A DNA stretch of 64,000 nt from Ampelomyces quisqualis (GCA_018398575.1 JAGTXZ010000009.1:62001-126000), one strand, 5' to 3'. Shown: positions 1 to 11,909, counted from the stretch's first letter. Notes: generated by a model from the letters alone, not told the origin. Numbers and translations: made by a program.

Positions 1-707
1 CCTTGCGCGGGATCTTGTCGCCCCCTGAGACATCGATCACGTAGATTATGAAGTCAGCGAGTTCACGTGAGTAGTTTGCTGCGAGGTTGTCGCCGCCGGA
101 CTCTATGAGCAGGAGATCGGTGTTGAATTTGTGGTGGAGGTTCGTGAGGGTCATGAGATTGACCGAGATGTCTTCGCGAACGGCGGCGTGTGGACAACCC
201 CCGGTCTCAACAGCCACAATCCGTTCGCTATGCTGCCATGAGCTATGGTTTAGTGAGGTAGACATACCGAGGCAGCTTACGCAGGGAGAGCATTGTTCTT
301 AGTCAAGAATTCGCAGTCTTCTCGGGTGAAGATGTCGTTTGTGACTGCTGCTATCGAGAACCGCGCTCGGAGCTCTGTGCAGAGAGCGAGCATGAGCGCA
401 GTCTTTCCAGAGCCGACGGGTCTGATCAAGTCAGTGCACTACTCCATGATCCTACACGTGCATGTCGTTGGGGTTGGAGAGTCTATCCGGTGCGCTGGTG
501 CATGCACAAGGGTACGGTGTGGAGGCCTTCTTACCCTCCAATGCCGACAGTGAACGCTCTATCTTCCCAGTCTCTGTTCTCAATGATTGGCATCTCGCGG
601 CCCAGGAAGCTACCGGGGCCATCCAGTATCTCGTGGGTATGGCCATGGTCTGCAGCAGCGCTTGCATGCGAGTGTGACACGTCGTCGTGTGCATGGCTAT
701 GAGACAT
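1..707 (-). CDS. ureG: Urease accessory GTPase UreG, C-terminal part beyond the left edge
   Basis: UreG is the SIMIBI-class GTPase that helps load nickel into urease in the cytosol. Exons read 707-535, 421-281 and 227 to the edge, with clean GT-AG introns and an unbroken frame. The N-terminus is His-rich (MSHSHAHDD, then HSHASAAADHGHTHE), as expected for metal binding. The P-loop GGPVGSGKT crosses the first junction (its first Gly codon is split), followed by VTNDIFTRED, then VETGGCPH (the Cys-Pro-His metal motif) and LLIESGGDNLAA near the edge. The second junction restores ALPAERIVAVE only if the acceptor at 229-228 is used. The last part of the family domain lies outside the window. Identification is secure; exon limits are inferred. 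Confidence 0.93.
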
Positions 708-1505
708 GATGTGTCTTCAGCTACAGTCTCCAGGGTCAATAAGATGTGTTGTTAGTGTTGATCAAAGGCCTTCGCGCCAGGGCGAAGTCGAAGCTGACGA
801 TGGTGGGGCAACCGGCAACAGCGACGTATCAACAACGCGGGGTTTGTTGATCATATAGCTAATGTGGCTGTCAATACCAAGAATCAAACACCAAGACACG
901 AACGTATTGCCCTGGAGATGCGCGATCCGCTCAGGGCCGCCATTTTCATGCGAACGGGGTTATTTTTGTTGTATCGTGCCACGAATCATCGAGGCTGACC
1001 CAAAACGCGACGCCACGTGCATGCATGACCCTTAATCGAGATGGCGTGTTCCTCTGCAGTCTGCGCTTCTCTTCCTTCTCCACCCCCTATCTAACCCGTG
1101 TCGTAAGATTTGCTCGCTAGCATTATTCCTCATCCCGCCGAGTGCGCCACAAATATTGATTGTTGTCTTTACCGCTCATCTCACCATGTCAGCTCTCTTC
1201 AGCCGCGGTCCCTGCATGACCATGGCGCGATATCAAAAGCCAACGCACCTCCCGTGAAATGGCCTCCGAACCGGCCGCCTCGTAATCAAGTTTCTGCACC
1301 CACTATCTTTTGGCATTTGCGTCGAGTTCAGTCGATCGCATCAGCTCGGTCCAGTGTTGTCATGTCTTTGTGTTGACATGATTGTATTATTGCTTCCTAG
1401 TCATTCGCTTCTACACTCTCGCTCTTGCACATGCGTTGTTTCCATCTTCGCTGCGACCTCCACGAATCACGCCCTCTTCCTGTTTACTGTCTAATATCCG
1501 ATACC
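708..1505. promoter_or_regulatory. Divergent intergenic region, ureG / Cys-rich protein gene
   Basis: About 800 bp separates two divergently transcribed genes, so both promoters should lie here. I see no convincing coding frame. A short palindrome (GTGCATGCATGAC, around 1017-1030) is visible, but no specific regulator site can be assigned. An ATG at 1425 is in frame with the gene starting at 1506, so the right-hand end may be transcribed leader. Confidence 0.4.
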
Positions 1506-2579
1506 ATGACCGACTCCTGGGAAAAATCACAGCAAACCTTCTTTACACTATGGGACATTGACCGCGAATTCGAGAAAGCAAACGAAGCATACGAGCAATG
1601 GCAAACACGAAATCAACGCAAACGGTCAGCATGGGCGTGTCTGGGGGTAAAACCTCACGATGATGCCCTAGCAAAAACAATGAGCCTCGGACGCAATGTG
1701 CAACGAGTCATGACTCTTGGGAAGGAACGATTTGGGTCACGGTTCGAGGAGGGGGACAGTGAGTCTGCGTAGCATCAAAGATCAATACGCAAACACTAAC
1801 AGACAACAGCAACATGCCAAATAATCCTCTCAGCCCAACTCCTCCGCATCCAATACGAAATCCGCCAACCCCTATACGACAGCGCCTTCTACTCCACCCG
1901 TATCGCCCTCGCGTACGACGACATGATCACGACCGCCAAATCCATCCGACGAACCTGCCTCCACGCGCTGGAAGACCAACTCACACGGTTCGAATCCCGC
2001 GCCTTGGTCCCCACGCTGCCCCCTCCGCGCTTCAAAGTCGAATACTGCCCCTTTGCCAACCAACTCCGCAAAGACCTCCAAGCCAACAAAGCCAGCAATC
2101 TGCGCGCCAAGAAACTGCGCCCGAATCACCGCCACGACGACAGAGAGCTGTGCCCGCATTGCGACGCGTGTATTTCCGTCACAGCGCATTCAGGCCTGCC
2201 TGCGTACCGCGGCATACTCTTCACTTCGCACGTTGCGCAGGATCCGTACGCCGCCGAATCAGCGGGCAAAACGACGTTTGCGTGCCACTCGTGCTACAAG
2301 ACGTTTGAAGACTCGTATGCGTTTCTCGACCACATCTTTCAGAAACAAATCGGGAGTAACAGGAGCTGCATGCGGCGCGTGTCGAGTGGTTCTGTGCACA
2401 GTCAGGATTCGGCGGAAAGCGATCCGAGTCTTGTGGAGCAGTGTTTGCGGAATTGTTTGATTAGGGAACTTGTGCGCGCGAGGGGGGAGAAGAGGCAGAG
2501 TACGATTAGGCTCGTGGAGGACGAGGTTCATCCGAGTTTGAGGGGGAGCAGGAGTACTTTCGGGACAGGGAGTATGTGA
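1506..2579 (+). CDS. Conserved fungal protein with Cys-pair zinc-binding-like segments
   Basis: Two exons (1506-1758, 1810-2579) encode 340 residues; the codon split at the junction reads Asp-Thr. The first half is probably helical (EKANEAYEQWQ; RIQYEIRQPLYDSAF). The second half has CPHCDAC, then CHSCYKTFEDSYAFLDHIF, whose Cys-x2-Cys plus a downstream His looks like a C2H2-type finger. The C-terminus is basic and Ser-rich. I recognise no named family; zinc binding is inferred from Cys spacing only. The start at 1506 was chosen because residues 1425-1505 look like untranslated leader, although 1425 is in frame. Confidence 0.75.
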
Positions 2580-3605
2580 TGATCGAGGTGGATGATTTGG
2601 AGGTGCAGAGAAACTATATCCACGATACGCTGCTTTTATCTCAAGAATGTTTTGCAACATGAGGCTTCAGCGCGGCTAGCATGTTGATACAATCCATTCC
2701 TAGGCTGTTTTGTTCTGTAGATGCTCTCCAGCGAATCATACCACCGGACCGCACTCATCTTTATTTCCGGCTCACATTCACACTCTCACCCAAATATCTT
2801 GGCCTAGAACCCTATCCCAGCGAGCGAAGAAGAGGCCAAGGACTGTGTCCTCACCGCATGCTCCCTCAGCCCCCCCCCCCACGGCCCACCAGTACAGTAC
2901 AGTAATCCACCTGACACCTTGTCCTTCTCCACTTGACCGACGCACGTGCTTGGAAGAAAATAACTTGGACAAATAGTTCCGCCGAGCGGATCCCCTCGGT
3001 TTGCACGGGCGGAACAACGCACGGTCTTGGTCTGTCGCTAGTGGACCTCACCTGTTTACCGGTAGCTGGAGCACCTTGATGATATCCAATCGTCAGCATC
3101 CTAAGCAAAAAGCCACGTACATCTATACATGGCACGAAAAGTGCGCCCGACGTTTCCCTGTTCGTTTCGACCGAGCACAAGAGGGCCAGTCTTGGTCTGT
3201 GGCAAGGAGGGAGGCGGCATGTTGCAGATGCGGTGAGTTAGGATGCTTAGTAGGGCCGAAATAGCGCCAGCTGAACATGCAAACACGGAATGTGTCCGAG
3301 GGAAATATGTCATGATGATGAATCCTGGTAAAATGTAGTTTTCATGCGAGATATTGTAGCAGTAAAAGATGGGGTATATCATGCAGAATGCCAAAACATC
3401 CCTGTCTCTTTGTGAATGGAGAGACGACAAAAACGCAAACGCCGTACTGTCTTTGGGGCAAGAACAGCAAACACCAGCCGTAGCGGGTCCCCAGTGCGCC
3501 ATGTCGTGTGCCTCTGTGTAGAAAATGGCCATCGCAATAGCGAGCAGAGCGGGGGAATATGTTGCATCAAAAGTCATAATAGTAGCATCGTCATCGTTCT
3601 CGTCA
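2580..3605. other. Intergenic region with an unexplained minus-strand open frame
   Basis: This lies between convergent genes. It has a run of ten or more C near 2870. A minus-strand frame opening with ATG at 3577 stays open to 3101 (158 codons) and has hydrophobic stretches such as PALLAIAMAIF. It follows directly on the membrane-protein gene but in another frame, and I found no splice pair that clearly joins them. I treat it as unproven. The rest shows nothing recognisable. Confidence 0.35.
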
Positions 3606-4509
3606 TCATTCGGAGGCTGTTCGTCGCAAGCCTCTTGATAGCCAGCGTTCCCACCAGTTTCGCACGCCTAGAATGCTCTCCTTGCCATCGTTGTGGCCAT
3701 CATCGCCTCCTGGATCGCCGAGTATTGACGAGAAGAACCAGAACCCTGCGGCTATCCAGGCAGCAATCGCAACACCAAACGCAATGATTGGTCCAAAGAG
3801 GTGGACCACGACAAGCATGGGTGCAGCGTAGTCCTGGGCCGCACTGTGTGAATATACCAGGTGTAGTTGCAGGTTCAGCGCGGGTGCGAGAAACGTAGTG
3901 ATTTGTGATGAGAGCGGTGGCCGTTTGGTGCAGAACTTCAGCGGTGCGAGGGCAAGCGAGACCAAGAGCGCAACTATGGTCCAGAGGGTGATGATAACGG
4001 AAAGCATGGGGCAGGGAGCCGAGAGATAGAACTGAGTGATGATTAGTACCTGTGTCGAGACTACCGCAAAGACTGCTTACCAACAACTGCCAGGCCTTCT
4101 CTTCGGGTGCCTTCTCGTGGAGTACTCTCTGGTCATACACAGCACCGTTGGCTCCTCGTGCACAGGACGAATTGCGTTGCGAGCCATGGCCATGCGACGA
4201 TGCATAGCCGTGCTTCTCGGGATCGAGATGTGCCTGCGGGGGTCGTCTTATCTTCTGTCCATCATTTACTAGTGCCGATGGCTGGATATCTGTCATGGAG
4301 CGGTGCTTGCGGCCAATAGAGGAGATGCTGCTGGCTGGACTAGGCGGACACGATTGCTTGGGCGAGAACGGGTGCGAAATGACCGAGTCACGGCCATGGC
4401 CATGGTTGCTCGAGTGCTTGCTTGCGTGCTCGAGGCGAGGCCGCTGCTGCTGCGAATAGGCGTCCTTTTCGTTGTGCGTGGCCGACAAAGGCGGGTGCTG
4501 GGGTTCCAT
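3606..4509 (-). CDS. Fungal membrane protein with two predicted helices
   Basis: Exons 4509-4081 and 4031-3606 give 284 residues; the intron has GTAAGC and a TACTAAT branch site. Residues 1-143 are polar and low in complexity (QQQ, Ser, His-Gly repeats), probably a cytosolic disordered tail. From residue 152 there is one hydrophobic segment (MLSVIITLWTIVALLVSLAL) and around 208-235 a second (GPIIAFGVAIAAWIAAGFW). The C-terminus ends WWERWLSRGLR plus a few residues. No family is recognised. The splice restores LL-FYLSAPCP without a stop. The 3' end could be longer if a further intron exists. Confidence 0.65.
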
Positions 4510-4531
4510 TGCCGGCGTGTCGGTGCTAAGG

Positions 4532-5347
4532 CTACGTAGCGATGTACATCAGCGGCGGGGGGCGGGCCTGGTGGACATGTGAGGTTGACGAGGCGCAGAG
4601 CATGTTATAGCCGGAGAAGAGGCTTTGCTCCTGTTCCATGCGACTCGCGCTCTCAAGGACTTGGGAGAAGGTCTTGGGCTTGGCTTCTACCACCGCGAGA
4701 GAGAGCCAAGGCTTGGCATCATCTTGGATCTGAGTGAAGCCAGTGCGGCCAATGACGGCTGCCCCAGCTGTGTCTCCTCGCCGGGAGCTGCTCAGGACGG
4801 GATTGGCGGCTGCGCTGCGTCTCTGCGCTGAGGCCGCGGGGCCTTTGTCGTGGCTGTCTGCTTGGCCGGCGCTGGCAACTGCTGAGCGACCTTCCGCCGC
4901 GTCCCTGGCGCCATAAGCCCGTATCTCGCGCAGGCGCCAAGTAGCAGCCAACAGCGCAGCTCCGTCCGCCCAAGACGTCCGCTGGGCGCTGGCTAAACCA
5001 TGTGCGCAACGTGGAAATACTGGCTGGCAGCGGACTCTCGCCGACGCTGGTGGTGCAGTGCAACGGCTCTTCCCGCTGCTCTGCTGTCGAACCCCTGATG
5101 GACAGATTCGAGGTTGCGGAGACACAGGCTGCCACAAAGTCACAGGCGCTTGCTGCCAGCGGGGGACCACTGAGCAAGGTGCACTTCGTTCTGACCACCA
5201 CTGGCATCGATGGAGAAGAAAGGCGGCGTATGCGGGAATAATGCTCCGCTCAGGTTTCAATAATACCAAGCATGGCCGAAACAGACTCGGCTTGTGCTGA
5301 TCTGTGTCTTGGCTGGTGAAGTAACGCAAAGCCGGCGGTGCTGGCAC
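4532..5347 (-). other. Unresolved GC-rich open frames upstream of the membrane-protein gene
   Basis: A minus-strand frame is open for about 270 codons. It has no ATG near its start (5347 is GTG) but its last third looks protein-like (DDAKPWLSLAVVEAKPKTF, then PLMYIAT and stop). A second minus frame opens with ATG at 5207 and runs 162 codons. The two might be exons of one gene, but I could not find a convincing splice pair. High GC here makes long spurious frames likely. No function proposed. Confidence 0.25.
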
Positions 5348-6762
5348 ACCTTTTCAACCAGATCTGCATGCTTTGCACTGCACTGCACTGCAACAACGTT
5401 CGCATTTCCTCGGCGCCTGGTTTGACTCTACAGTGTGGTGTAGGCGTACCAAATCCAACAGTTGAGAGCCGGTTGCGGTATCGTCGGGTCGTAGGTAATC
5501 GTGAAAACCCGAATCCTTCGCCGAGGAGGTCTGGACTCTGGCCACCAAACACCCTTGTGCAGGAGCGTTTTCGTACCACACACGAGATGCCTCTGCGACA
5601 ATGAAGCTGTGCCCAGCGCAGGACTGAGGTCGTGGAAGGCATGGCGCGGGAAGTTCCTGGCCTGTCGCAGTGTGTGCCAAGCATGCCAGTGCCGATGGTC
5701 GGAGAGCTCATACAAGTACTAACAGGCCAGTGGGGTGGGGCAGGGTAGGCAGAGAAGTGAGCGAGACTGGTCACATGACCATCTCGAGGGTCGCGAGAAG
5801 TGCAGAATCTCTGATATCCTGCGATGGATTTAAGAAGGTGCGTTGAAGGCTAGCACGCAGACTTTATTGATTGCTGTTGCGATTTCGACCTTCTTGGGAA
5901 AGTAGGTTGCACGTGACCAAATGTCCTTGATCCAATGAAACTGTCTCTACTCCGTACATTGGTTGCATTGTCTTCGAACCCTATGGTAGGAGTAGCATTA
6001 CTTATCTTATACATGTAGATGTCACGTGCACGCTTCCACCACGCACATGCCATCGTCTATGGTTTTCAACTTCAAATCGAGCGAGTGCAGTCTACGGCCG
6101 ACACTTCTCTCTAGATCTACAAGATCTAAATCTTGTATGTATCGTCTCTTATCTCTCCAAGCACTCTATGGCTACTTAGAGAATATCCACTCAAACCCCC
6201 TAATGATCTGCTCCCCCAGCTCTACGTCTACTGTCCTATTCATCCCTTTAACCTCCCTGCTCCTTAGCGCCCTACTTGGGTTTCTTCCGCTGGAATCGTC
6301 TTGGTTCTGCCAAATGGCTCAAATGTATTACGATCATGCAGATTAGTCTTATAAAGTCCTGAAAGTTTGGACTTGTAAACTATGTGTACAATGGCTCTAG
6401 CATCATAGATGTACGCGCCAGAAATAATCAAGTAAGATTGAAAGGAACTGGTTAACATAGGTTCGTCTACTGCCTTGGCTTCCTCAGCAGAGCGGGACAC
6501 TGTGGTGCAGCAACAGAAGCACGAGTCGGAGGAATTGGGAGTGGTGCTCTTCAATGTAAAAAAAGATAGTTATTGCGAAAGACGATTGCCGTTGCACCTA
6601 CTTCTGCTCTCGGGATCGTAGGTCTCGACCAACGGTAGTTGATATATCACCCAAGAGGAATCTATCCCCGTGCGCCAAGACATTTTGAGGATGACGGATA
6701 AATAGTGAGCGAGCTACTATTCTTCAATATGGCAGAAGACTGTATTGTACAAGGATATAGCT
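5348..6762. other. Intergenic region, nothing coding recognised
   Basis: Only short frames in several phases are open and none has family-like sequence. A single copy of the 14-mer ACATGTAGATGTCA lies at 6011-6024. The same 14-mer is the core of the minisatellite at 11742-11909. Confidence 0.4.
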
Positions 6763-7818
6763 TTAGTCTGCTTTGTCGAGGTCCATATCAATCAGCCACG
6801 GGTGATTCCAAGGTTTATAGGTCACAGTCATTATGCTCGCATTGACCATGAGCGTCTCTTGTCCGTAGATCACTTCCATCTTACCCCCTTTACTTATATT
6901 CACTTCGACCGCGTTGCTGTTTGTACCGTCGTCCATCTCAACTGGCACATCTTCGGACGTCGATATGTGCTCGTCACTCTCCACATCTAGCTCTACGCCC
7001 TCTTTCCACTTCACTCTCCGGGCACCCCAACCTTCGTGGATATGTCCAAAGCAGTGCAGTCGTGGTTTACATCGACGAGCAGCGCGTAGGAGATGCTCGC
7101 AGCCGACATTATCGCCAGTCGTCGCTCTATCCAATACGCCCATGGGTGGGCCGTGGGTCATCACCACGTCTATAGCCGGAAAGTCCGGAATTGGGTTCTC
7201 AGCAATTGGAACCGCGTTTGGGGTGCATTGGTGTGCTGGGTTATATCGGTCCTCGTTTCGCCAGTAGGGAAAAGCCCAGCCGCAGAATTCTGGTTGGTAT
7301 GGTGAGGCATACACCTTGGAGCGTTAGTCAGCACATCAACGTAGAAAGCGAAGCATATGACGTACACGTAGCTTCGCGCCGTTCTTGAGCGTGAAGCTAT
7401 GCGTACCCTCTTCGAGATACGTGACGCCGGCTGCCTCTGCACGATCCCCTAGCCACATCTCCTTGGCTTTCAGAGGCAGATCTGGGTCATGGCCATTACG
7501 AGTCCGACTGTGCATGTACTGTCCCCGCCTGGCATAGTATTCCTCGTCCAGAGTAATGTCGTGGTTTCCAGCAATGACTAGTTTTAGGTCTGCTTCAATG
7601 CTCTCCAGCATATCCAGCGTCTTTTCGTACTCATCTAAATTTCCGACCATGGTTAAATCCCCGCAGTGCAGTAAGACGTCAGCTTTGGGCAACGGCTGGC
7701 GAGGAATGGCATGGTAGCCATCGTGTTTGACCGCCGGCAAAACTGAGTGGGTGTCTGATATGACGAGGAAGCGAGTTTTGATCCTAGTAGACTCTGGCCC
7801 TGCTGTCATGGTTCTCAT
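6763..7818 (-). CDS. Calcineurin-like metallophosphoesterase (MPPED-type)
   Basis: Exons 7818-7366 and 7314-6763 encode 334 residues. The di-metal phosphoesterase motifs appear in order: FLVISDTHS, LHCGDLT, VIAGNHDITLD, VVMTHGPP and CFGHIHEGWG. These supply the Asp, His and Asn ligands of the family. The layout resembles MPPED1/2-like fungal proteins; the substrate is unknown. The splice joins KNGAKLR to VYASPYQPEFCGWAF, matching the family's continuous strand. An acidic stretch near residue 255 and a short basic C-terminus follow the core. Start is at 7818; a second ATG three codons on is equally plausible. Confidence 0.88.
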
Positions 7819-9174
7819 GTTGTGAGGTTTAGCTTGTAGTGTCGGAGGTAAGTTCGGCCCAGGTGGTAGGTAGCGTGGAGGTCTCGTGGATCTGCGGGGT
7901 TTTGGCGCGCAACATCGCGACGACCTCATCAACATCTGCCATCGACGACATCAAGCTTCATCAGCTCGTAGCTCACTGCTTCGAAAACGCTACCATTGAG
8001 ACTGGTCTGTGCCCAGGATGAGCTCGGAGTTGTGCGGTCACCACCTATTGCTCACGGGATCTCATCGAGATGGCACCGCCTGCCACTCCTGCCTAAGGAT
8101 GATGAAGCTGCATGCATGCGCAAGAACAAGGCTACCATCACTGTAATCGCATTGTAACGACGAGAGATAGCTGGAAGGATGCTTCCGTCAGCCGGCAATT
8201 TTCCCCTGATCGGGACATGTCGGACCAATGTCACGCCATCATCACGCCGCTGAGAACTGCGCCCACGCCTAGCACTGAAAACACGAAAACACACACTGCC
8301 ACACGCACAGAAAATTGGCAAGTTACGAGACTCCTGGCTTATCAGATCCGAAATGTGGTCTTCAGCCTTGTGGGATAGCAGCGGGAATGCCCGCTGCAAG
8401 GCCGCCTGCCACGCAACAATTCTGCGGTGTTGTACCATAGCGGAAGGCTGAGTGGGGAGAATGCTCTCCCGGCATAGCAACTGCTACCAATATTAGTGCC
8501 CGCTGCGGTCCATCAGTTTTTACTGTAGTCGCGGGCTGCGAATACTCGAGTCAGCATTGAGTGTGGTGGCACCCTGTCTCAGAGAGTCTGCCCGCTGCGG
8601 AGTGTGAAAGACAACTTTCTGGTTGCAAATCCATGTCTTCAAAACCAGTTTCGGTGCCACTAACAATTGATTCTGATGGCATGCCAAAGTCGGTCCTGTG
8701 CATTCTGGCGAGAACACGAGCAAGCAATGGGGCGCGTAATCCCCGCACGACGGTACATGCGCCCCGCTGCCGGAAGGAAGCGATGGGCTGTTCATGATTC
8801 GACGTGCACAGTTCTCGAGCTTTCGGTTAGTGACTCTACAGTTTCATCCCGCACGCGGGGAAAAGCGGAAGAATGCGGCGTCGACTCGACTGAGCATAAG
8901 ACTCCAGATGATCAACACTGGAGCATGCAGCAGCCAGACGCATCAATGCCTCCAAAGTGGAGTTTCCGACATTCGTCCGCCAGCCACGCCTAACATTGCC
9001 AACTCGATATTGTACATACAAACTTGGGATCCTTCCATTCGCACCGACTCCCCGTTGTAGTCAGGCGCTTACAGGATACGCTTACCCTCCGATCATCCTC
9101 CCGACATAGCATTCCAATTCCCTTGTCAAACGACAACAAGACGCTTACAGGGCACAGGGAGCTTGCTGCCAGTG
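7819..9174. other. Divergent promoter region, phosphoesterase / bHLH factor
   Basis: About 1.35 kb without a credible gene; short overlapping frames on both strands carry no domain-like sequence. It should hold the promoter of the phosphoesterase gene on the left and that of the bHLH gene on the right. I see no repeats or tRNA. Confidence 0.4.
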
Positions 9175-10047
9175 ATGCCTTATTCGAACTATCCCAAAGT
9201 CTTCGATGCAGACTACTCACCGCCACAAGACATCTTTACCTACCGGGAGCCCTTTGAGAAGACATATATAACCGACGTCTACGACGTCTCTCCATTCGAC
9301 ACATTATCAACCTTCTTTGACGCCAATTCGTTTTTCGAACAATCACTCACATCAACCGATATGAAACCTTCTGACAATCCGTACAAGGCGTCAACGCTCG
9401 ATCCATCAACACTCAATCCCACGCTGCCACCGACAGGCATATCAGCTGCGAGTGATCATCCAGGCTACGGAGAGTCATACTTCGAAGCCCCCTTCGGACA
9501 ACTAGACTATAGTTTGGGCTTTTCATTAGATGCCGCCTACGTCAACCCAGCCCAACCGGTGCCGTTCTCACCACTCACACAATCCTCAAGAGCATCCTCA
9601 ATGTGTGGCGACGCCCGCGAGCAAGTATACTCACCGTCGCCATCACCACGACTTATCAAGCGCGAATCACCCTTCTGTCCAGCGTCGCCCGAAGAACAGA
9701 CAACATCCAAGCGGCGTCAGCGAAAAAAAGGTCGACGGCGTCTCGACAGGCTGGATAGCGACGGTCAAGCAGTTGGGTCTTCATCGTCAAAATCACAACG
9801 AACGCACCGTCTCCCGCACAACCAAGTAGAACGCAAGTACCGCGAAGGCCTCAACTCGGAACTCGAGAGGCTGCGCAAAGCGGTACCCACGCTGCCCCAT
9901 GGAGATGACGAAGTTGCGATTGGGCAGCCGAAGCCGAGCAAAGCCATGATACTGTCGGGCGCGATTCAGTACATAAGGAGTATTGAAAGAGAAAGAAATG
10001 CGTTGAGGGAGGAGGTGGAAAGGCTCAAGCGGTATCAAGGACATTAG
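9175..10047 (+). CDS. SREBP-like bHLH transcription factor, short form
   Basis: A single exon encodes 290 residues. The C-terminus carries a bHLH domain (about 215-274): HNQVERKYREGLNSELERLR, a loop, then PSKAMILSGAIQYIRSIERE, running into a leucine-zipper-like tail. The Tyr in ERKYR, in place of the usual Arg, is the mark of SREBP-type bHLH domains, which can read both E-box and sterol-response elements. A basic run (KRRQRKKGRRR) about 30 residues before it is a probable nuclear signal. The N-terminal half is acidic, aromatic and Pro/Ser-rich, as in activation regions. There are no transmembrane segments, so unlike true SREBPs it should be constitutively soluble. Start at 9175 is the first ATG in frame. 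Confidence 0.87.
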   Translation: MPYSNYPKVFDADYSPPQDIFTYREPFEKTYITDVYDVSPFDTLSTFFDANSFFEQSLTSTDMKPSDNPYKASTLDPSTLNPTLPPTGISAASDHPGYGESYFEAPFGQLDYSLGFSLDAAYVNPAQPVPFSPLTQSSRASSMCGDAREQVYSPSPSPRLIKRESPFCPASPEEQTTSKRRQRKKGRRRLDRLDSDGQAVGSSSSKSQRTHRLPHNQVERKYREGLNSELERLRKAVPTLPHGDDEVAIGQPKPSKAMILSGAIQYIRSIERERNALREEVERLKRYQGH

Positions 10048-10739
10048 CGCGTGGACGTACGGCGTACCTGTCTGAAATTGTGATGATTTGTTTGACAGAC
10101 TGTACTCTGTATGTAGCGGCACTACTCGTAACAGAGAAGAAACTTTCCATGTTCCCTCGCCTGTCACCCATGGTGCATTGGCCGCGTACCGGTATGGCAA
10201 TTGCATGTCCTCACGGCACTAGTCCCAAGGTTTCATTACCAGACTCCGTACTCGATCCGAGTCGATCGCACGCTTGCTGCTTGCACCGGCTTCACTGAAT
10301 CCGGAGTCCAACCCACATGGTCCACCGTGCACAAACGAGGATCCCGTCACAAAACCTCAGCGCCAGCGGCGGGACCCAGCCATGGACGCGCAATATTCTT
10401 GGCTTCTCCGCCTCCGCTCGATGCGCCCTGATCCGTGCGTGCCGTTGTGCGCAGATCTTCATCAAGCTCCAGCCTGCTGGTGAACGCATGTCTTTTCTCG
10501 GCTTTTCTATGCACTCGCTATTCAGTCTGATCTCTAGGGAGCACCTCGGAGTTGCCTACTTCCGGCCGCTACTCATCGCCCCCTGACTTGACGCACTGGA
10601 CGTGCTGTAGGACGCTCTCTGGTGCAACACGAAACACGGCGGGCCCGATGGACGGTGACCCCTCTGCCGAACCTCCCACGTCGCCATGGTAGCACCAATG
10701 CACGCTCCTTTGCGGCCACGAACCGTCTTTCACGACAAC
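10048..10739. other. Intergenic region
   Basis: This is the space between two genes in tandem and should contain the promoter of the downstream membrane-protein gene. An ATG at 10686, 18 codons upstream and in frame with the chosen start, could extend that protein. I recognise nothing else. Confidence 0.4.
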
Positions 10740-11752
10740 ATGGCGCACCTACTTGCGCGCCAAAACCCGCTGGACGATGTGCGCACCACGCTGTCATCAT
10801 GGGATAACTGCATGGCCAAGGGCTACTGCAAGTTCGTGGGCCCGCGACTCGACATGTGCGCCCCATGCTTATGCACTACAGATGGCCGGTCATAGTCGCA
10901 ATCATCGTCGGGAGTCTCATCGCGCTTTCGGTCGTGATATGCATAGCGCGATGCATATGCTGTGGTGCCGAGTGCGTCCTATGCTGCTGCAGGTGCTGTA
11001 GCTGCTGTGGCGGCAGCAGCAGTGGATCGCGTCACCGACGCATGAAGAGCGACCCGTACGGCGCCCCGCCTCCAGCGAACCCGTACGCCCAAGCCCACGC
11101 GGCTGCGCCTCCAGCCCCGGTCGATGCGCGGCCGTTGAACCAGCAGTATCGCTCGCACGCTGCGCCCGCATTTGCTGCCGCGCCGGCGCAAGGCCGACCA
11201 CAGTTTGCGGCCTTTGACAGCCCTGCGAAGCCCGCAAACGAGGATGCTCTGCCCGCCATGCCGAGCTGGGGCGATGCGCGCGACCGACACGTGCCAGTCG
11301 TCGAGGAACAGCCCCTTCCCCCGAAGCAAGGCGACATGGAACTGCACCGCCTGGACCACCGGCTGTACGACGAGTACGACTCACCCGCACCGACCCAACC
11401 CTCTCCTGCACCCCCACCTTCCTACCACACCAACCCCTACCACACCAGCCCCTACCACAACTACACGCCTGCCCGCTCGCCCTCCCCACCACCGCAGCAA
11501 TACACCCATCCGCCCTACGACATGCCCTCGCCCGACAACTACGTGCCCGTACGCACACACACACCGGGATACCCGGACCACTCATCACCAGTATACGACG
11601 CCGTTCCTGAACCGCCGCCGCCGCAGCCAGTCAGCGCGTATCCAGGCCAGCGCTCGTACACCCCGCAACCGCCGGCAGGCTATCCGGGCCAGAAGACGTA
11701 TCAGGCGTTTCACCCGGGACAGACGAGTGAGCGTTTTGGTCGGGACATGTAG
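10740..11752 (+). CDS. Cys-rich single-pass membrane protein with Pro/Tyr-rich tail (fibroin-3-related type)
   Basis: Exons 10740-10831 and 10882-11752 give 320 residues. The splice creates AKGYCKWPVIVAI, fusing a short extracellular-type N-terminus to one hydrophobic helix (about 33-52). A Cys cluster follows (CICCGAECVLCCC), probably palmitoylated next to the membrane. The remaining 250 residues are disordered and rich in Pro, Tyr, Ala and Gln (NPYHTSPYHNY; repeated YPGQ). This layout matches a widespread fungal family loosely named fibroin-3 related; its function is unknown. The last codons lie inside the first unit of a minisatellite. Confidence 0.8.
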
Positions 11753-11909
11753 ATGTCAGTCTTCTGTAGTTGCGTGGGACATGTAGATGTCAGTCTTTTG
11801 TAGTTGCGTGGGACATGTAGATGTCAGTCCTTTGTATTGCGTACGACATGTAGATTTCAGTCCTTTGTATTGCGTAGGACATGTAGATGTCAGTCCTTCG
11901 CAGTGGCAT
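11742..11909. repeat. Minisatellite, five units of 33-34 bp
   Basis: Units begin at 11742, 11776, 11810, 11843 and 11876, each opening GGGACATGTAGATGTCAGTC or a near variant, followed by a more variable TTCTGTAGTTGCGT-like half. Unit lengths are 34, 34, 33, 33 and 34. The first unit contains the last residues and the TAG stop of the upstream gene, so the array has grown from the 3' end of a coding sequence. A partial sixth unit may start at 11910. Confidence 0.93.

Noticed and set aside
4532..5347. A complete gene upstream of the membrane-protein gene
   Set aside because: The longest frame lacks an ATG and no splice pair convincingly joins it to the ATG at 5207, so it is listed only as unresolved.
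11742..11909. Operator or regulatory tandem sites
   Set aside because: The array starts inside the stop region of a gene and units decay gradually, which fits a minisatellite rather than conserved binding sites.
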